Below, in pieces: positions 1-7,365 of a stretch of 29,006 bases of DNA. The translations under genes were made by a program, and so were the position numbers. The first letter of the stretch is position 1; each line of letters begins with the position of its first letter. Below the pieces are notes generated by a model. The model worked only from the letters and a program-made list of their open reading frames with translations. It had not been told where the DNA came from and made no database searches. Origin of the DNA: JAKPNF01 sp031556275 (GTDB lineage: Bacteria; Verrucomicrobiota; Verrucomicrobiia; Opitutales; JAKPNF01); the NCBI GenBank assembly GCA_031556275.1, contig JAVBTG010000121.1, positions 1 through 29,006 on the forward strand, given 5' to 3'.

Positions 1-1139
1 AAAAGTGGATCATCATTATTTTGGTGCTCGTCCTGCTGGGCGGGGCGGGCGTGTTCATCTATTCCAAGGTCCGCGGCGAGCAGGACCGCTTGGCGGCCGG
101 CAAGCCGAAGCTGGTGACGACCGCCCAGAAGCGCACGATCGTCTCGATGGTCGAGGCCACGGGGTTCGTCCAGCCGATCCAGGCGACGGAGGTGAAGGCC
201 GAGATCAACGGGCGGCTGCTCAAAATCCATGTCGCCAACAATGAGGTGGTGAAGACGGGCCAACTGATCGCCGAACTCGACCCCGTGCTGGCGGCCACGC
301 GAAAAGACGAGGCCGACCGCACCTACGAGTCGCAAAAACTCACCCTCGAAAAGGCCAAGCGCGATTATGATCGCCAAGTGCAGCTGCGCCAGAAAAATTA
401 CACCACCGAAAAAGAATACGAGGACGCCAAGACGACCTATGAGATCGCCGAGATCCAGCTCGCGGTGATGAAGGCGCGCCTCGACGAGGCCAAGGAGAAT
501 TTGGAAAAGACGTTTATCCGCGCCCCGCACGATGGCGTCGTCTCGGACCTGAACGTGACGGAGGGGCAGGTGATCATCGGGGCCGGTTCCGTCAGCAGCG
601 GCACCACGATCATGAAGATCAACGACCTCTCCCGCATGTATGTCGACACCGACGTCAACGAGATCGACATCAACCGCATCCATCCCGAGAGCAAGGCCGA
701 CATCACCTTCGACGCGCTGCCCGACACGCATTTCGAGGGCACGATCACGGAGATTTCAGGCACGGCGATCAGCCGCAATTCATTGCGCGTGTTCCCTGTG
801 AAAATCGTGTTCGAGGTCGACGGGCGGCGCGTGTACCCGGGCATCAGCGCCAGCGTGGCGATCCCCGTGAAGCGCGCGCAGGACGTCGTGAGCGTCATCA
901 TTTCCGCCGTGTTTTCAAACGGCCCGAAGCGGTTTGTCTATGTCGAGAAAAAGAACGGGACTTATGAGAAATGCCCCGTGCAGATCGGCATCAGCGACGC
1001 CTCCTATGTCGAGATCAAGGAGGGGCTCAAGGAGGGCGATGTCGTGAGTCTGGTGCGACCTTCGAATTTCAGCGGCGCCGAAGATGCCAAACGCGTTCCG
1101 CGCGCCAGCGGCACCGGCTCGGGCGGCGGGCGCCGTTGA
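1..1139 (+). CDS. MacA/HlyD-family periplasmic adaptor of a tripartite efflux system (5' end outside window)
   Basis: This is the adaptor (membrane fusion) subunit that links an inner-membrane ABC exporter to an outer-membrane channel. The reading frame is open to the left edge. The visible part begins inside a hydrophobic N-terminal segment (KWIIIILVLVLLGG...), so the true start lies upstream and the TTG at 21 should not be taken as the start. After the membrane anchor come a first lipoyl half, a long alpha-helical hairpin rich in Glu/Lys/Arg (about nt 300–510), a second lipoyl half (FIRAPHDGVVSDLNV), then beta-barrel and membrane-proximal domains. The C-terminus is a Gly/Ser/Arg-rich tail. 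The ATPase gene follows after 33 nt and the permease overlaps that, which is the standard MacA–MacB order. The substrate cannot be told from sequence. Confidence 0.93.
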   Translation, partial: KWIIIILVLVLLGGAGVFIYSKVRGEQDRLAAGKPKLVTTAQKRTIVSMVEATGFVQPIQATEVKAEINGRLLKIHVANNEVVKTGQLIAELDPVLAATRKDEADRTYESQKLTLEKAKRDYDRQVQLRQKNYTTEKEYEDAKTTYEIAEIQLAVMKARLDEAKENLEKTFIRAPHDGVVSDLNVTEGQVIIGAGSVSSGTTIMKINDLSRMYVDTDVNEIDINRIHPESKADITFDALPDTHFEGTITEISGTAISRNSLRVFPVKIVFEVDGRRVYPGISASVAIPVKRAQDVVSVIISAVFSNGPKRFVYVEKKNGTYEKCPVQIGISDASYVEIKEGLKEGDVVSLVRPSNFSGAEDAKRVPRASGTGSGGGRR

Positions 1140-1172
1140 GGGCCGCGTAATTCTTTTTGTTCCGGGACTTTC

Positions 1173-1901
1173 ATGGCACTGATCGAACTGCATGAGCTGC
1201 GCAAAACCTACCACATGGGTGAGGAGGTCGTGCATGCGTTGGACGGGGTTTCCCTCGAAATACCCGAACGCCAGTTTGTCTCGATTTTGGGGCCTTCCGG
1301 TTCCGGCAAGTCCACGCTCATGCACATGCTGGGCTTCATGGACCAGCCCACGGGCGGGCGTATGGTGTTCGACGGCGCGGACGTGACGGATATCGGCGTC
1401 ACCCGCCGCGCGTGGTACCGCGCCAACCGCATCGGGTTTGTGTTTCAGGCATTCAATCTGCTGCCGCGGCTGACGGTTTTGGACAATGTCCTGCTGCCCG
1501 TCACCTACAGCCGCTTGCCGGAGAACAAGGAGGGCGCGCACGAGCGTGGCGCCGAGGCCCTCGCCCGCGTGGGGCTCTCCAACCGCGCGAAGCATTTGCC
1601 CAGTCAGCTTTCCGGCGGCGAGCGCCAGCGCGTGGCGATCGCGCGCGCGTTGATCAACCGCCCGCGCCTGATCCTCGCCGACGAGCCCACGGGCAACCTT
1701 GACAGCAAAAACGTCGACCGCATCCTTTCCCTGTTCGGGGAGCTCAAGAACGAGGGGCAGACGATCATCATGGTCACGCACGATCTGCACGTCTCCTCCT
1801 ATTCCGAGCGCGTGATCTCCATGCGCGACGGGCGGGTCGAAAAAGATTTCATGCAGACGCCGCGCCAAAGCGGCGCGCCGGAGCAGGGAGGGCGCCTGTG
1901 A
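1173..1901 (+). CDS. MacB/LolD-type ABC transporter ATP-binding protein
   Basis: This 242-residue ATPase powers the exporter formed with the adaptor before it and the permease after it. It shows a complete set of ABC motifs: Walker A GPSGSGKS (40–47), Q-loop in FVFQAFNLLP (about 89–98), signature LSGGE (146–150), Walker B LILADEP with D170/E171, and the switch His in VTHD (203). The sequence around the Q-loop and the D-loop EPTGNLD is typical of the MacB/LolD/FtsE branch. In E. coli MacB the ATPase and permease are one polypeptide; here they are separate proteins, as in LolCDE or YknYZ systems. The ATG at 1173 lacks a clear Shine-Dalgarno sequence. Confidence 0.95.
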   Translation: MALIELHELRKTYHMGEEVVHALDGVSLEIPERQFVSILGPSGSGKSTLMHMLGFMDQPTGGRMVFDGADVTDIGVTRRAWYRANRIGFVFQAFNLLPRLTVLDNVLLPVTYSRLPENKEGAHERGAEALARVGLSNRAKHLPSQLSGGERQRVAIARALINRPRLILADEPTGNLDSKNVDRILSLFGELKNEGQTIIMVTHDLHVSSYSERVISMRDGRVEKDFMQTPRQSGAPEQGGRL

Positions 1902-3130
1902 TGAGTTTTCTTTCCGGAATGCTCAACGGCCTGCGGGAGTTGTGGGCGCACAAGTTCCGCTCGTTCCTCACGATGATTGGCATCATCCTCGGGGTGGCCT
2001 CGCTCGTCACCATGGTGGCCGTTGTCCAGGGCTTGTTCCGCAACATGACGATTTTCTTCGAGCAAAGCGGCGGCATCGAGCTGGTGCGGATCATCGACCA
2101 GGAAGTGCCGCTGGAACAGCTCAACATGGCGGCGCTTTCCCCTGGCCGCACCACGGTGGACGTCGAGGCCATCAGCCGCGCGGTTCCGCTGGCGGCGGCG
2201 GTCGCGCCCGAAGTGAGCATCGGCTGGCGCTCGATGCGCTATTCCAACAAGAGCACCGTCATGCGCATTGTGGGCACCACCGGCGACATCCTGCAGACCA
2301 ACATGCTCGACATCGCGCGGGGGCGCAACCTCTCGGACTTGGACATCGCGCACGCCTCGCAGGTGGTCGTCATCGGCTCGGAGGCGCGCGAGGCGCTGTT
2401 TCTGCCCAACGAGGACCCGATCGGCAAACAGATCACCATTCACGGGATGCCTTTTACCGTCGTGGGATTGATCGAGCACTACGAGTTCATGCAGGGCGGG
2501 CGCAACGCCCTGCGCTGGAAAAACCGCAACGTCTACATCCCCGTCTCGACGGCGCAAAAACGCTACACGGGCAACGTCAAGATTCAGGGGTTGTCCGTGC
2601 GCACCGTGAACGCGGACTCGCTCGGCGACATTGTGCCGCAGCTGGAGAACGTGCTGCTGCAGACGCACCGCGGGGTGAACGACTTTTTTGTGGAGACACG
2701 CGAGGACCAGTTGGCGGAGTTTAAAAAACTGGAGCGCTCCTTCATCTACTCGCTGGGCTCCATCGCCTTCATTTCGCTGCTGGTGGGCGGCATAGGCATC
2801 GCGAACGTGATGCTGGCCGTCATCAACGAGCGCATCCGCGAGATCGGCGTGCGCAAGGCCGTCGGCGCGCGCGGGATCGACATCTTTTTGCAGTTTCTGG
2901 CCGAGGCGCTCGTGGTTAGCGCCCTCGGCGGCTTGTTCGGGCTGGTGCTCGCGTTCGGGCTGGTCGATGTGATGCGCGAGTTCGTGCCCAGCGGCGAAAA
3001 TATCACGGTGCCGACAATGGCCCTTGTCATCGGTTTTGTGTTCTCCGTGACGATCGGGATGGTTTCCGGCATCTACCCTGCCATCCGCGCCGCGCGGCTC
3101 GACCCGATCGAGGCCTTGCGCTACGAATAA
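1901..3130 (+). CDS. MacB/FtsX-type ABC transporter permease
   Basis: This is the membrane subunit of the efflux system, about 409 residues. It has the type VII exporter plan: one N-terminal membrane helix (FRSFLTMIGIILGVASLV), a large periplasmic MacB-like domain (about residues 45–285), then three C-terminal helices of the FtsX domain. It ends in the usual cytoplasmic motif AARLDPIEALRYE. ATG 1901 overlaps the ATPase stop codon by one base. A GTG at 1898 is also in frame, but the purine-rich GGGAGGG at 1886–1892 lies 8 nt before 1901 and only 5 nt before 1898, so 1901 is preferred. The coupling helix motif GARGIDIFLQFLAEAL is present. The substrate is unknown. Confidence 0.94.
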   Translation: MSFLSGMLNGLRELWAHKFRSFLTMIGIILGVASLVTMVAVVQGLFRNMTIFFEQSGGIELVRIIDQEVPLEQLNMAALSPGRTTVDVEAISRAVPLAAAVAPEVSIGWRSMRYSNKSTVMRIVGTTGDILQTNMLDIARGRNLSDLDIAHASQVVVIGSEAREALFLPNEDPIGKQITIHGMPFTVVGLIEHYEFMQGGRNALRWKNRNVYIPVSTAQKRYTGNVKIQGLSVRTVNADSLGDIVPQLENVLLQTHRGVNDFFVETREDQLAEFKKLERSFIYSLGSIAFISLLVGGIGIANVMLAVINERIREIGVRKAVGARGIDIFLQFLAEALVVSALGGLFGLVLAFGLVDVMREFVPSGENITVPTMALVIGFVFSVTIGMVSGIYPAIRAARLDPIEALRYE

Positions 3131-3139
3131 AACGCCTTT

Positions 3140-4066
3140 ATGGATTCGCCCGCATCCATGGTGATCGACGCGCACACCCATTGCTATCCGGAAGAAATTT
3201 GGGACGGCGGCATGTGCCCCGCCGACTGGGCGCGCGGGCAGGGCGAGCCGCACTGGGCACGTATGGTGGAGGCGAAAGACGGCAGGGCTTCTTTGCAGGG
3301 GTTTGTCTCGCGCCCGACGATGCGCGCCGACATGGCGGCCGCCGGGGTCGCGCACGCGCTGCTGCTGGGCTGGTATTGGGAGCGCCCCGAAACGTGCCGT
3401 TGGCACAACGCCGCGATGGCCCGCTGGATCGCGGAAGACCCCGCGCATTTTTCGGCCTTTGCCGCCCTTCAGATTCGCGGCAACGACCGCGTGGAAAAAG
3501 ATTTGGAGGAGGCGCGCTCGATGGGTTTTAAGGGGATCGGCGAAGTCTTTCCGCAGGCGCAGGGGTTTTCGATGCGCGATCCCGCATGGCGGGCCGCGCT
3601 CGAATGGGCCGAGGCGCGCAACTGGCCCGTGCACTTGCACGCGGAGGAGGCGGCGGGCCGCGCCCACGCGGGCCGTGCGCATCCTTCGTTGGATGATTAT
3701 CAATTTATCGCCCAGCGTTTTCCAAAAGTGCGTTTCATCTTCGCGCACTGGGGGGGCGGGTTGCCGTTCTACGAGCTCAACCCCGCCGTCCGCGCCGATA
3801 TGGGCAACGTCATGTACGACACGGCAGCCAGCCCGTTTTTGTATGACAACGCGATTTTCCGGCACGTGCTCGACATCGTGGGGCCGCGCCGCGTGCTGTT
3901 CGGCTCGGACTATCCGTTGCGTTTGTACCCGACAAAGGGATCGCCGCCCGCGATAAAACCGTTTTTGGAAAAAGCGCGCGCCGCCTTAAATCCCGAAGAG
4001 GCCGCCCTTGTTTTGGGCGGCAACGCGGCCAAGCTATTGGGCCTCGAAGTAACCGGTGCGCTGTAA
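3140..4066 (+). CDS. Amidohydrolase-2 family metal-dependent TIM-barrel hydrolase
   Basis: This 308-residue predicted cytoplasmic hydrolase or decarboxylase belongs to the amidohydrolase superfamily, PF04909-like branch. Visible metal-site elements are the HxH motif DAHTH (H12, H14), VHLHAEE (H165, H167), FAHWGGG (H203) and FGSDYP (D257). They occur in the correct order around the expected barrel, and the length fits the family. An alternative start at Met7 (nt 3158) would put the HxH motif six residues closer to the N-terminus. It begins 9 nt after the permease stop and so may be co-transcribed, but nothing links it functionally to efflux. Its last 33 nt overlap the end of the convergent amidase gene. 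The substrate cannot be assigned. Confidence 0.85.
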   Translation: MDSPASMVIDAHTHCYPEEIWDGGMCPADWARGQGEPHWARMVEAKDGRASLQGFVSRPTMRADMAAAGVAHALLLGWYWERPETCRWHNAAMARWIAEDPAHFSAFAALQIRGNDRVEKDLEEARSMGFKGIGEVFPQAQGFSMRDPAWRAALEWAEARNWPVHLHAEEAAGRAHAGRAHPSLDDYQFIAQRFPKVRFIFAHWGGGLPFYELNPAVRADMGNVMYDTAASPFLYDNAIFRHVLDIVGPRRVLFGSDYPLRLYPTKGSPPAIKPFLEKARAALNPEEAALVLGGNAAKLLGLEVTGAL

Positions 4067-5341
4067 CAGCCCCGGCACGTCCATGCGCACTTCCGAGGGG
4101 AAGACGCATTGCAGGCCGCCCGTCAGCCCGTCTTCGGCGGACGCGGGCAATGTCAGCACGGGCAGGCGCGCCAGCGAGGCGGGCACGTTCATCTCCAGCA
4201 GCTGCGCGCGCAACTGCGCGGTGTAGTGGCCCGTTTTGGGGGCCACGCAGGGAGTCGCGGGCCACACCAGCGTGTCGTAGGCGGTGAACACCTCGTGCAG
4301 GGCGGATGAAAGGTCGGACGTCGCGCGCTTGGCCTGCTCGATGTCGGCGGCGGTGTACTTCGCGCCCGCTTCCAGCCGTTCGCGCAGCCCGGGAGAATAG
4401 CGTTCGGCGTACGCCTCCAGCAGGGCCTTTTGGCTCGCGTAGGCCTCGGCCCCGCGCAGCACCTCGAAGGCGCGCGCCGCGTTCGCGAAATGGGGGCGCA
4501 GCAGCTCGCAGGCGTCCGGGTCGGCGACGGCCCCGAGACAATCGGAAAGGTAGCCGTAGCTCTCGCGCAACTGCGCCTCGGGCGCGTCGAAAAGGCCGCC
4601 GCACCACAGGGCGGGGCCGGGGGCCGGGGCCAGGCGTGGGGTCCCGTGGCCGAGCTCCGCGCACAGCGTCGCCATGTCGGCGGCGGAGGCGGTGAACCAG
4701 CCCGGCGCGTCGTAGGAGGGCGACCACGGGAAGACGCCGTCGCGGGCCAGCGGGCCCGGTTGTATCCGCAAACCGAATACGCCGCAGAAGGCGGCGGGCA
4801 CGCGCACGCTTCCCGCCGTGTCGGTGCCGAACGCCACGGGCACCAGCCCCGCCCCGACCGCGAACGCCGACCCCGAGGAGGAGCCGCCGCTCAGGCGCGA
4901 AAAGTCCATGGGGTTGGGGCAGTCGCCGTAATGGGGGTTTTCGCCCGAAAGGCTGGAGGCGAACTCTGTCATGCGCGTCTTGCCGGTGAAGACGGCCCCG
5001 AGGCTGTGCATCGTCTGGTACAGGCGCGAATGGGTCTTGGACACGGGGCGAACCTCGCCCAGAAACGACGACCCGGCGTAGGTCGGCAGCCCGCGCACGT
5101 CAAAACTGTCCTTGAGCAGGTAGGGCACGCCGCTGAGCGGGCGCGCGAAATTCGCGCGCGCGTACTCGAAGGATTCGAAAATCTCCGCGTCGTCCAGCTC
5201 GACGGAGAACACCGCTTTGCGGACCGCGGCGGGCAGGCTGTCGCGGGCGGCGATAAAGCGGTTCGCCGCCTTTTCGGTGCTCTCGCGCAGGCGGGCGCGC
5301 CATGCGTCTATCGTGTTGAATCCTTCGTCGGGTATGGACAT
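4034..5341 (-). CDS. Amidase-signature family enzyme (GatA/AtzF-like)
   Basis: This 435-residue amidase hydrolyses a carboxamide by a Ser–cisSer–Lys triad. All three catalytic residues are visible: K77 in LLKDSFDVRG, S154 in the Gly/Ser-rich stretch GGSSSGS, and S178 in GTDTAGSVR. Their spacing matches GatA-type enzymes. The protein is shorter than GatA (about 480). No gatB or gatC lies nearby, so a metabolic amidase (allophanate- or carbamoyl-compound-hydrolase-like) is more likely than the tRNA amidotransferase subunit. It starts 12 nt after a secreted-protein gene and probably shares its transcript, but has no signal peptide itself. Its 3' end overlaps the amidohydrolase gene on the other strand. 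Confidence 0.85.
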   Translation of the reverse strand: MSIPDEGFNTIDAWRARLRESTEKAANRFIAARDSLPAAVRKAVFSVELDDAEIFESFEYARANFARPLSGVPYLLKDSFDVRGLPTYAGSSFLGEVRPVSKTHSRLYQTMHSLGAVFTGKTRMTEFASSLSGENPHYGDCPNPMDFSRLSGGSSSGSAFAVGAGLVPVAFGTDTAGSVRVPAAFCGVFGLRIQPGPLARDGVFPWSPSYDAPGWFTASAADMATLCAELGHGTPRLAPAPGPALWCGGLFDAPEAQLRESYGYLSDCLGAVADPDACELLRPHFANAARAFEVLRGAEAYASQKALLEAYAERYSPGLRERLEAGAKYTAADIEQAKRATSDLSSALHEVFTAYDTLVWPATPCVAPKTGHYTAQLRAQLLEMNVPASLARLPVLTLPASAEDGLTGGLQCVFPSEVRMDVPGLLQRTGYFEAQ

Positions 5342-5353
5342 TGAAAAAAAGTT

Positions 5354-6007
5354 TTAGCGGCCGCCGCGATGCTTGACGGATCGGGGCGGATTGGGCTTGG
5401 GTGTCGGTTCTACTTGGACAGGCGGGGGCGTCTGGCGTTCCTTCGCGAGCAGGCGCTCGGGCGGCGGCGTCATGAGCCTTTGCGTCCACACGGGCTTTTC
5501 GGCGGTGTCGCAAAAACTGCGGGCGATGCCGTCGAGCCGTTTTTCGTATTGGGCGAGGCGGGACATGGGAAGCGTCGCCACAAACACATAATGACCGCCC
5601 TGCCTGCCTTCGATAAAGTAAAAAATTTGCGCGAAGACGGCGCCCGAGGCGTCCTGTGTGCGGGCCACGGTCTTGATGCCTTGGCGGCGGTTGGCGGTGA
5701 GAAAGCTGTCGCGCCGTTGCAGGGCGTATCCCGGCATTTTGGAAAAGTCCTTGAGCGCCTCGTCGGCGAACACGAGCAGGCCCAGCGAAGTGGGGTAGGC
5801 CGTCGCCACGACGCTCGGGGCGTCGATGTCGTCCTGCGGACCGAGGATGACGGGGAAGGCCTCGTCCGGGTCGGTGGCCGTGCGCCAGCCCTCGGGGAGC
5901 TCGAGCGTGAACGCGCCGTCCGTGCTTCGATAGGGTGCCGCGCCGAGGCCGAGGACGCACAGGGAGCATCCCAATAAGGCGAATAAAAACCGTTTCCGCG
6001 CGTTCAT
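5354..6007 (-). CDS. Secreted PsbP/DcrB-like small protein of unknown function
   Basis: The start chosen is the ATG at 6007, because a clean signal peptide begins there (MNARKRFLFALLGCSLCVLG, then LGAAP). A start at 6055 would add 16 residues and run through a terminator hairpin. The mature protein, about 190 residues, opens with YRSTDGAFTLELPEGW, a pattern typical of PsbP/DcrB/Mog1-fold proteins, and continues with alternating beta strands. It ends in a Pro/Lys/Arg-rich tail (PPPVQVEPTPKPNPPR). It is probably periplasmic or surface-associated. A weak GACGAG precedes the start. It appears to be the first gene of a two-gene unit with the amidase. I do not recognise a specific function. Confidence 0.75.
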   Translation of the reverse strand: MNARKRFLFALLGCSLCVLGLGAAPYRSTDGAFTLELPEGWRTATDPDEAFPVILGPQDDIDAPSVVATAYPTSLGLLVFADEALKDFSKMPGYALQRRDSFLTANRRQGIKTVARTQDASGAVFAQIFYFIEGRQGGHYVFVATLPMSRLAQYEKRLDGIARSFCDTAEKPVWTQRLMTPPPERLLAKERQTPPPVQVEPTPKPNPPRSVKHRGGR

Positions 6008-6009
6008 CT

Positions 6010-6052
6010 CGTCAAAATAAAACAGGTTTCGCCGCAAAAGGGAAACCTGTTT
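6010..6052 (-). terminator. Rho-independent terminator after carA
   Basis: A perfect 11-bp stem is formed by AAACAGGTTTC (6020–6030) and GAAACCTGTTT (6042–6052). Read on the minus strand, it is followed by TTTTATTTTG. It begins 23 nt after the carA stop and ends within a few bases of the next gene's start at 6007. Confidence 0.75.
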
Positions 6053-6075
6053 CAAGGGGTCTGCAAAAAGCCGCT

Positions 6076-7236
6076 TCAGCCGCGGATTTTCTGGACCATC
6101 TGGTAGAATTTTTCAAACAGCGGCTGGCTGTCGTTGGGGCCGGGCTCGGCCTCGGGGTGGTACTGCACCGCGAAGATCGGCAGGTCCTTGTGGCGGATGC
6201 CCTCCACCGTGCCGTCGTTGAGGTTGATCTCCGTCACGATGCCGCCGCGGCCTTCGAGCGAGGCGGCGTCGATGGCGAACCCGTGGTTTTGGGCGGTGAT
6301 GGAGACGATGTCCGTCTCGAGGTTTTTGACCGGGTGGTTGCCGCCGCGGTGGCCGAACTTGAGCTTGAACGTTTTGGCCCCCAGCGCGTGCGCGAGCATT
6401 TGGTTGCCCAGGCAGATGCCGAACATCGGATAGTCTCGCATCAGCGCGGCCACGGTCTTGTGGGCGTAGGGCACCGCCGACGGGTCGCCGGGGCCGTTGG
6501 AGAGAAACACGGCGTCGGGGGCGAATTCGCGGATCTGTTCTGCCGGCGCGGTGCCGGGGAAAAGCGTGACGTCGAAGCCGTAGTAAGTCAGTTTGCGCAG
6601 GATGCTCGTCTTGATGCCGTAGTCCATCGCGGCCAAGCGGTAGCGCTTGGGCTGGTCGGGCTTTTGGGCGCGCAAGGTCGTGCCCTTGACGGTGAAGGGG
6701 GCGCATTCCTCGTCCGAAAAGTGGCAGGCGGCGGATTTTTCGCAGGAAACTTCCTTCACGCAGTCGAAGGATTCGAGGCCCGCCCAGTCGCGCGCAAGCT
6801 TGAGGGCCTCCTCGTCCGAGATTTCCTCGGTCGTCAGGCAGGCTTTGATCGCGCCGTTGTCGCGGATTTTGCAGGTGATCGCACGGGTGTCGACCCCCTC
6901 GATGCCAGGGATGCCGCGCAGCTTCATGTAATCCTCGATCGAGGCCTTGGCGCGCCAGTTGCTGTGTACGGGGCTGAGTTCGCGGATCACCAGACCGAAC
7001 GCGCCGCAGCAGGACGACTCGTTGTCGTATAAATTGGTGCCGTAGTTGCCGACCATCGGCGATGTCAGCGTCACGATTTGGCGGTGGTAGGACGGGTCGG
7101 AGAGAATCTCCTGATGCCCCGTGAAGCTGGTGTTGAACACCAGTTCTCCTGTCACGGTTTTTTGGGCTCCAAAAGCCCAGCCACGGAAGACGCTTCCGTC
7201 ACCCAACGCCAGTGTAGCGGGTTTTCTTGCGGACAT
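6076..7236 (-). CDS. carA: Carbamoyl-phosphate synthase small (glutaminase) subunit
   Basis: CarA hydrolyses glutamine and channels ammonia to CarB for carbamoyl phosphate synthesis, feeding pyrimidines and arginine. From the ATG at 7236 the protein has 386 residues (E. coli 382). The N-terminal CPSase small-chain domain runs to about 195, and the class I glutamine amidotransferase domain follows. The nucleophile C275 is in MFGICLGNQ, with the H360/E362 dyad in QYHPEAEPGP and the oxyanion region NGPGDP (248–252). Longer starts at 7242 and 7302 are possible but add residues not expected in the family. There is no Shine-Dalgarno; a promoter-like pair lies so close upstream that the transcript may be leaderless. 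carB is not in the window. Confidence 0.96.
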   Translation of the reverse strand: MSARKPATLALGDGSVFRGWAFGAQKTVTGELVFNTSFTGHQEILSDPSYHRQIVTLTSPMVGNYGTNLYDNESSCCGAFGLVIRELSPVHSNWRAKASIEDYMKLRGIPGIEGVDTRAITCKIRDNGAIKACLTTEEISDEEALKLARDWAGLESFDCVKEVSCEKSAACHFSDEECAPFTVKGTTLRAQKPDQPKRYRLAAMDYGIKTSILRKLTYYGFDVTLFPGTAPAEQIREFAPDAVFLSNGPGDPSAVPYAHKTVAALMRDYPMFGICLGNQMLAHALGAKTFKLKFGHRGGNHPVKNLETDIVSITAQNHGFAIDAASLEGRGGIVTEINLNDGTVEGIRHKDLPIFAVQYHPEAEPGPNDSQPLFEKFYQMVQKIRG

Positions 7237-7246
7237 AAACATGACA

Positions 7247-7275
7247 AAAATAGGGGGGGGGATTGTGCGGCGCAA
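7247..7275 (-). promoter_or_regulatory. Candidate carA promoter with a G9/C9 tract in its spacer
   Basis: Reading the minus strand, TTGCGC (7275–7270) and TATTTT (7252–7247) are separated by exactly 17 bp, which suits a sigma-70-type promoter. Nine consecutive C (plus-strand G, 7253–7261) fill half of the spacer. Transcription would begin close to the ATG at 7242 or 7236. This is a motif match only. Confidence 0.35.
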
Positions 7276-7365
7276 CTCTTGTTTTTGATTTTTTGGAGGC
7301 ATACTCGGAAAAAAGTGGTAGATTAAACAAGAACGCTGTCCGATTTCGTATCATTGCAACGACGC

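Noticed and set aside
7285..7324. Possible plus-strand promoter before the aminomutase gene (TTGATT or TTGGAG with TAGATT)
   Set aside because: No pair has acceptable spacing; a promoter must exist in this divergent gap but I cannot place it.
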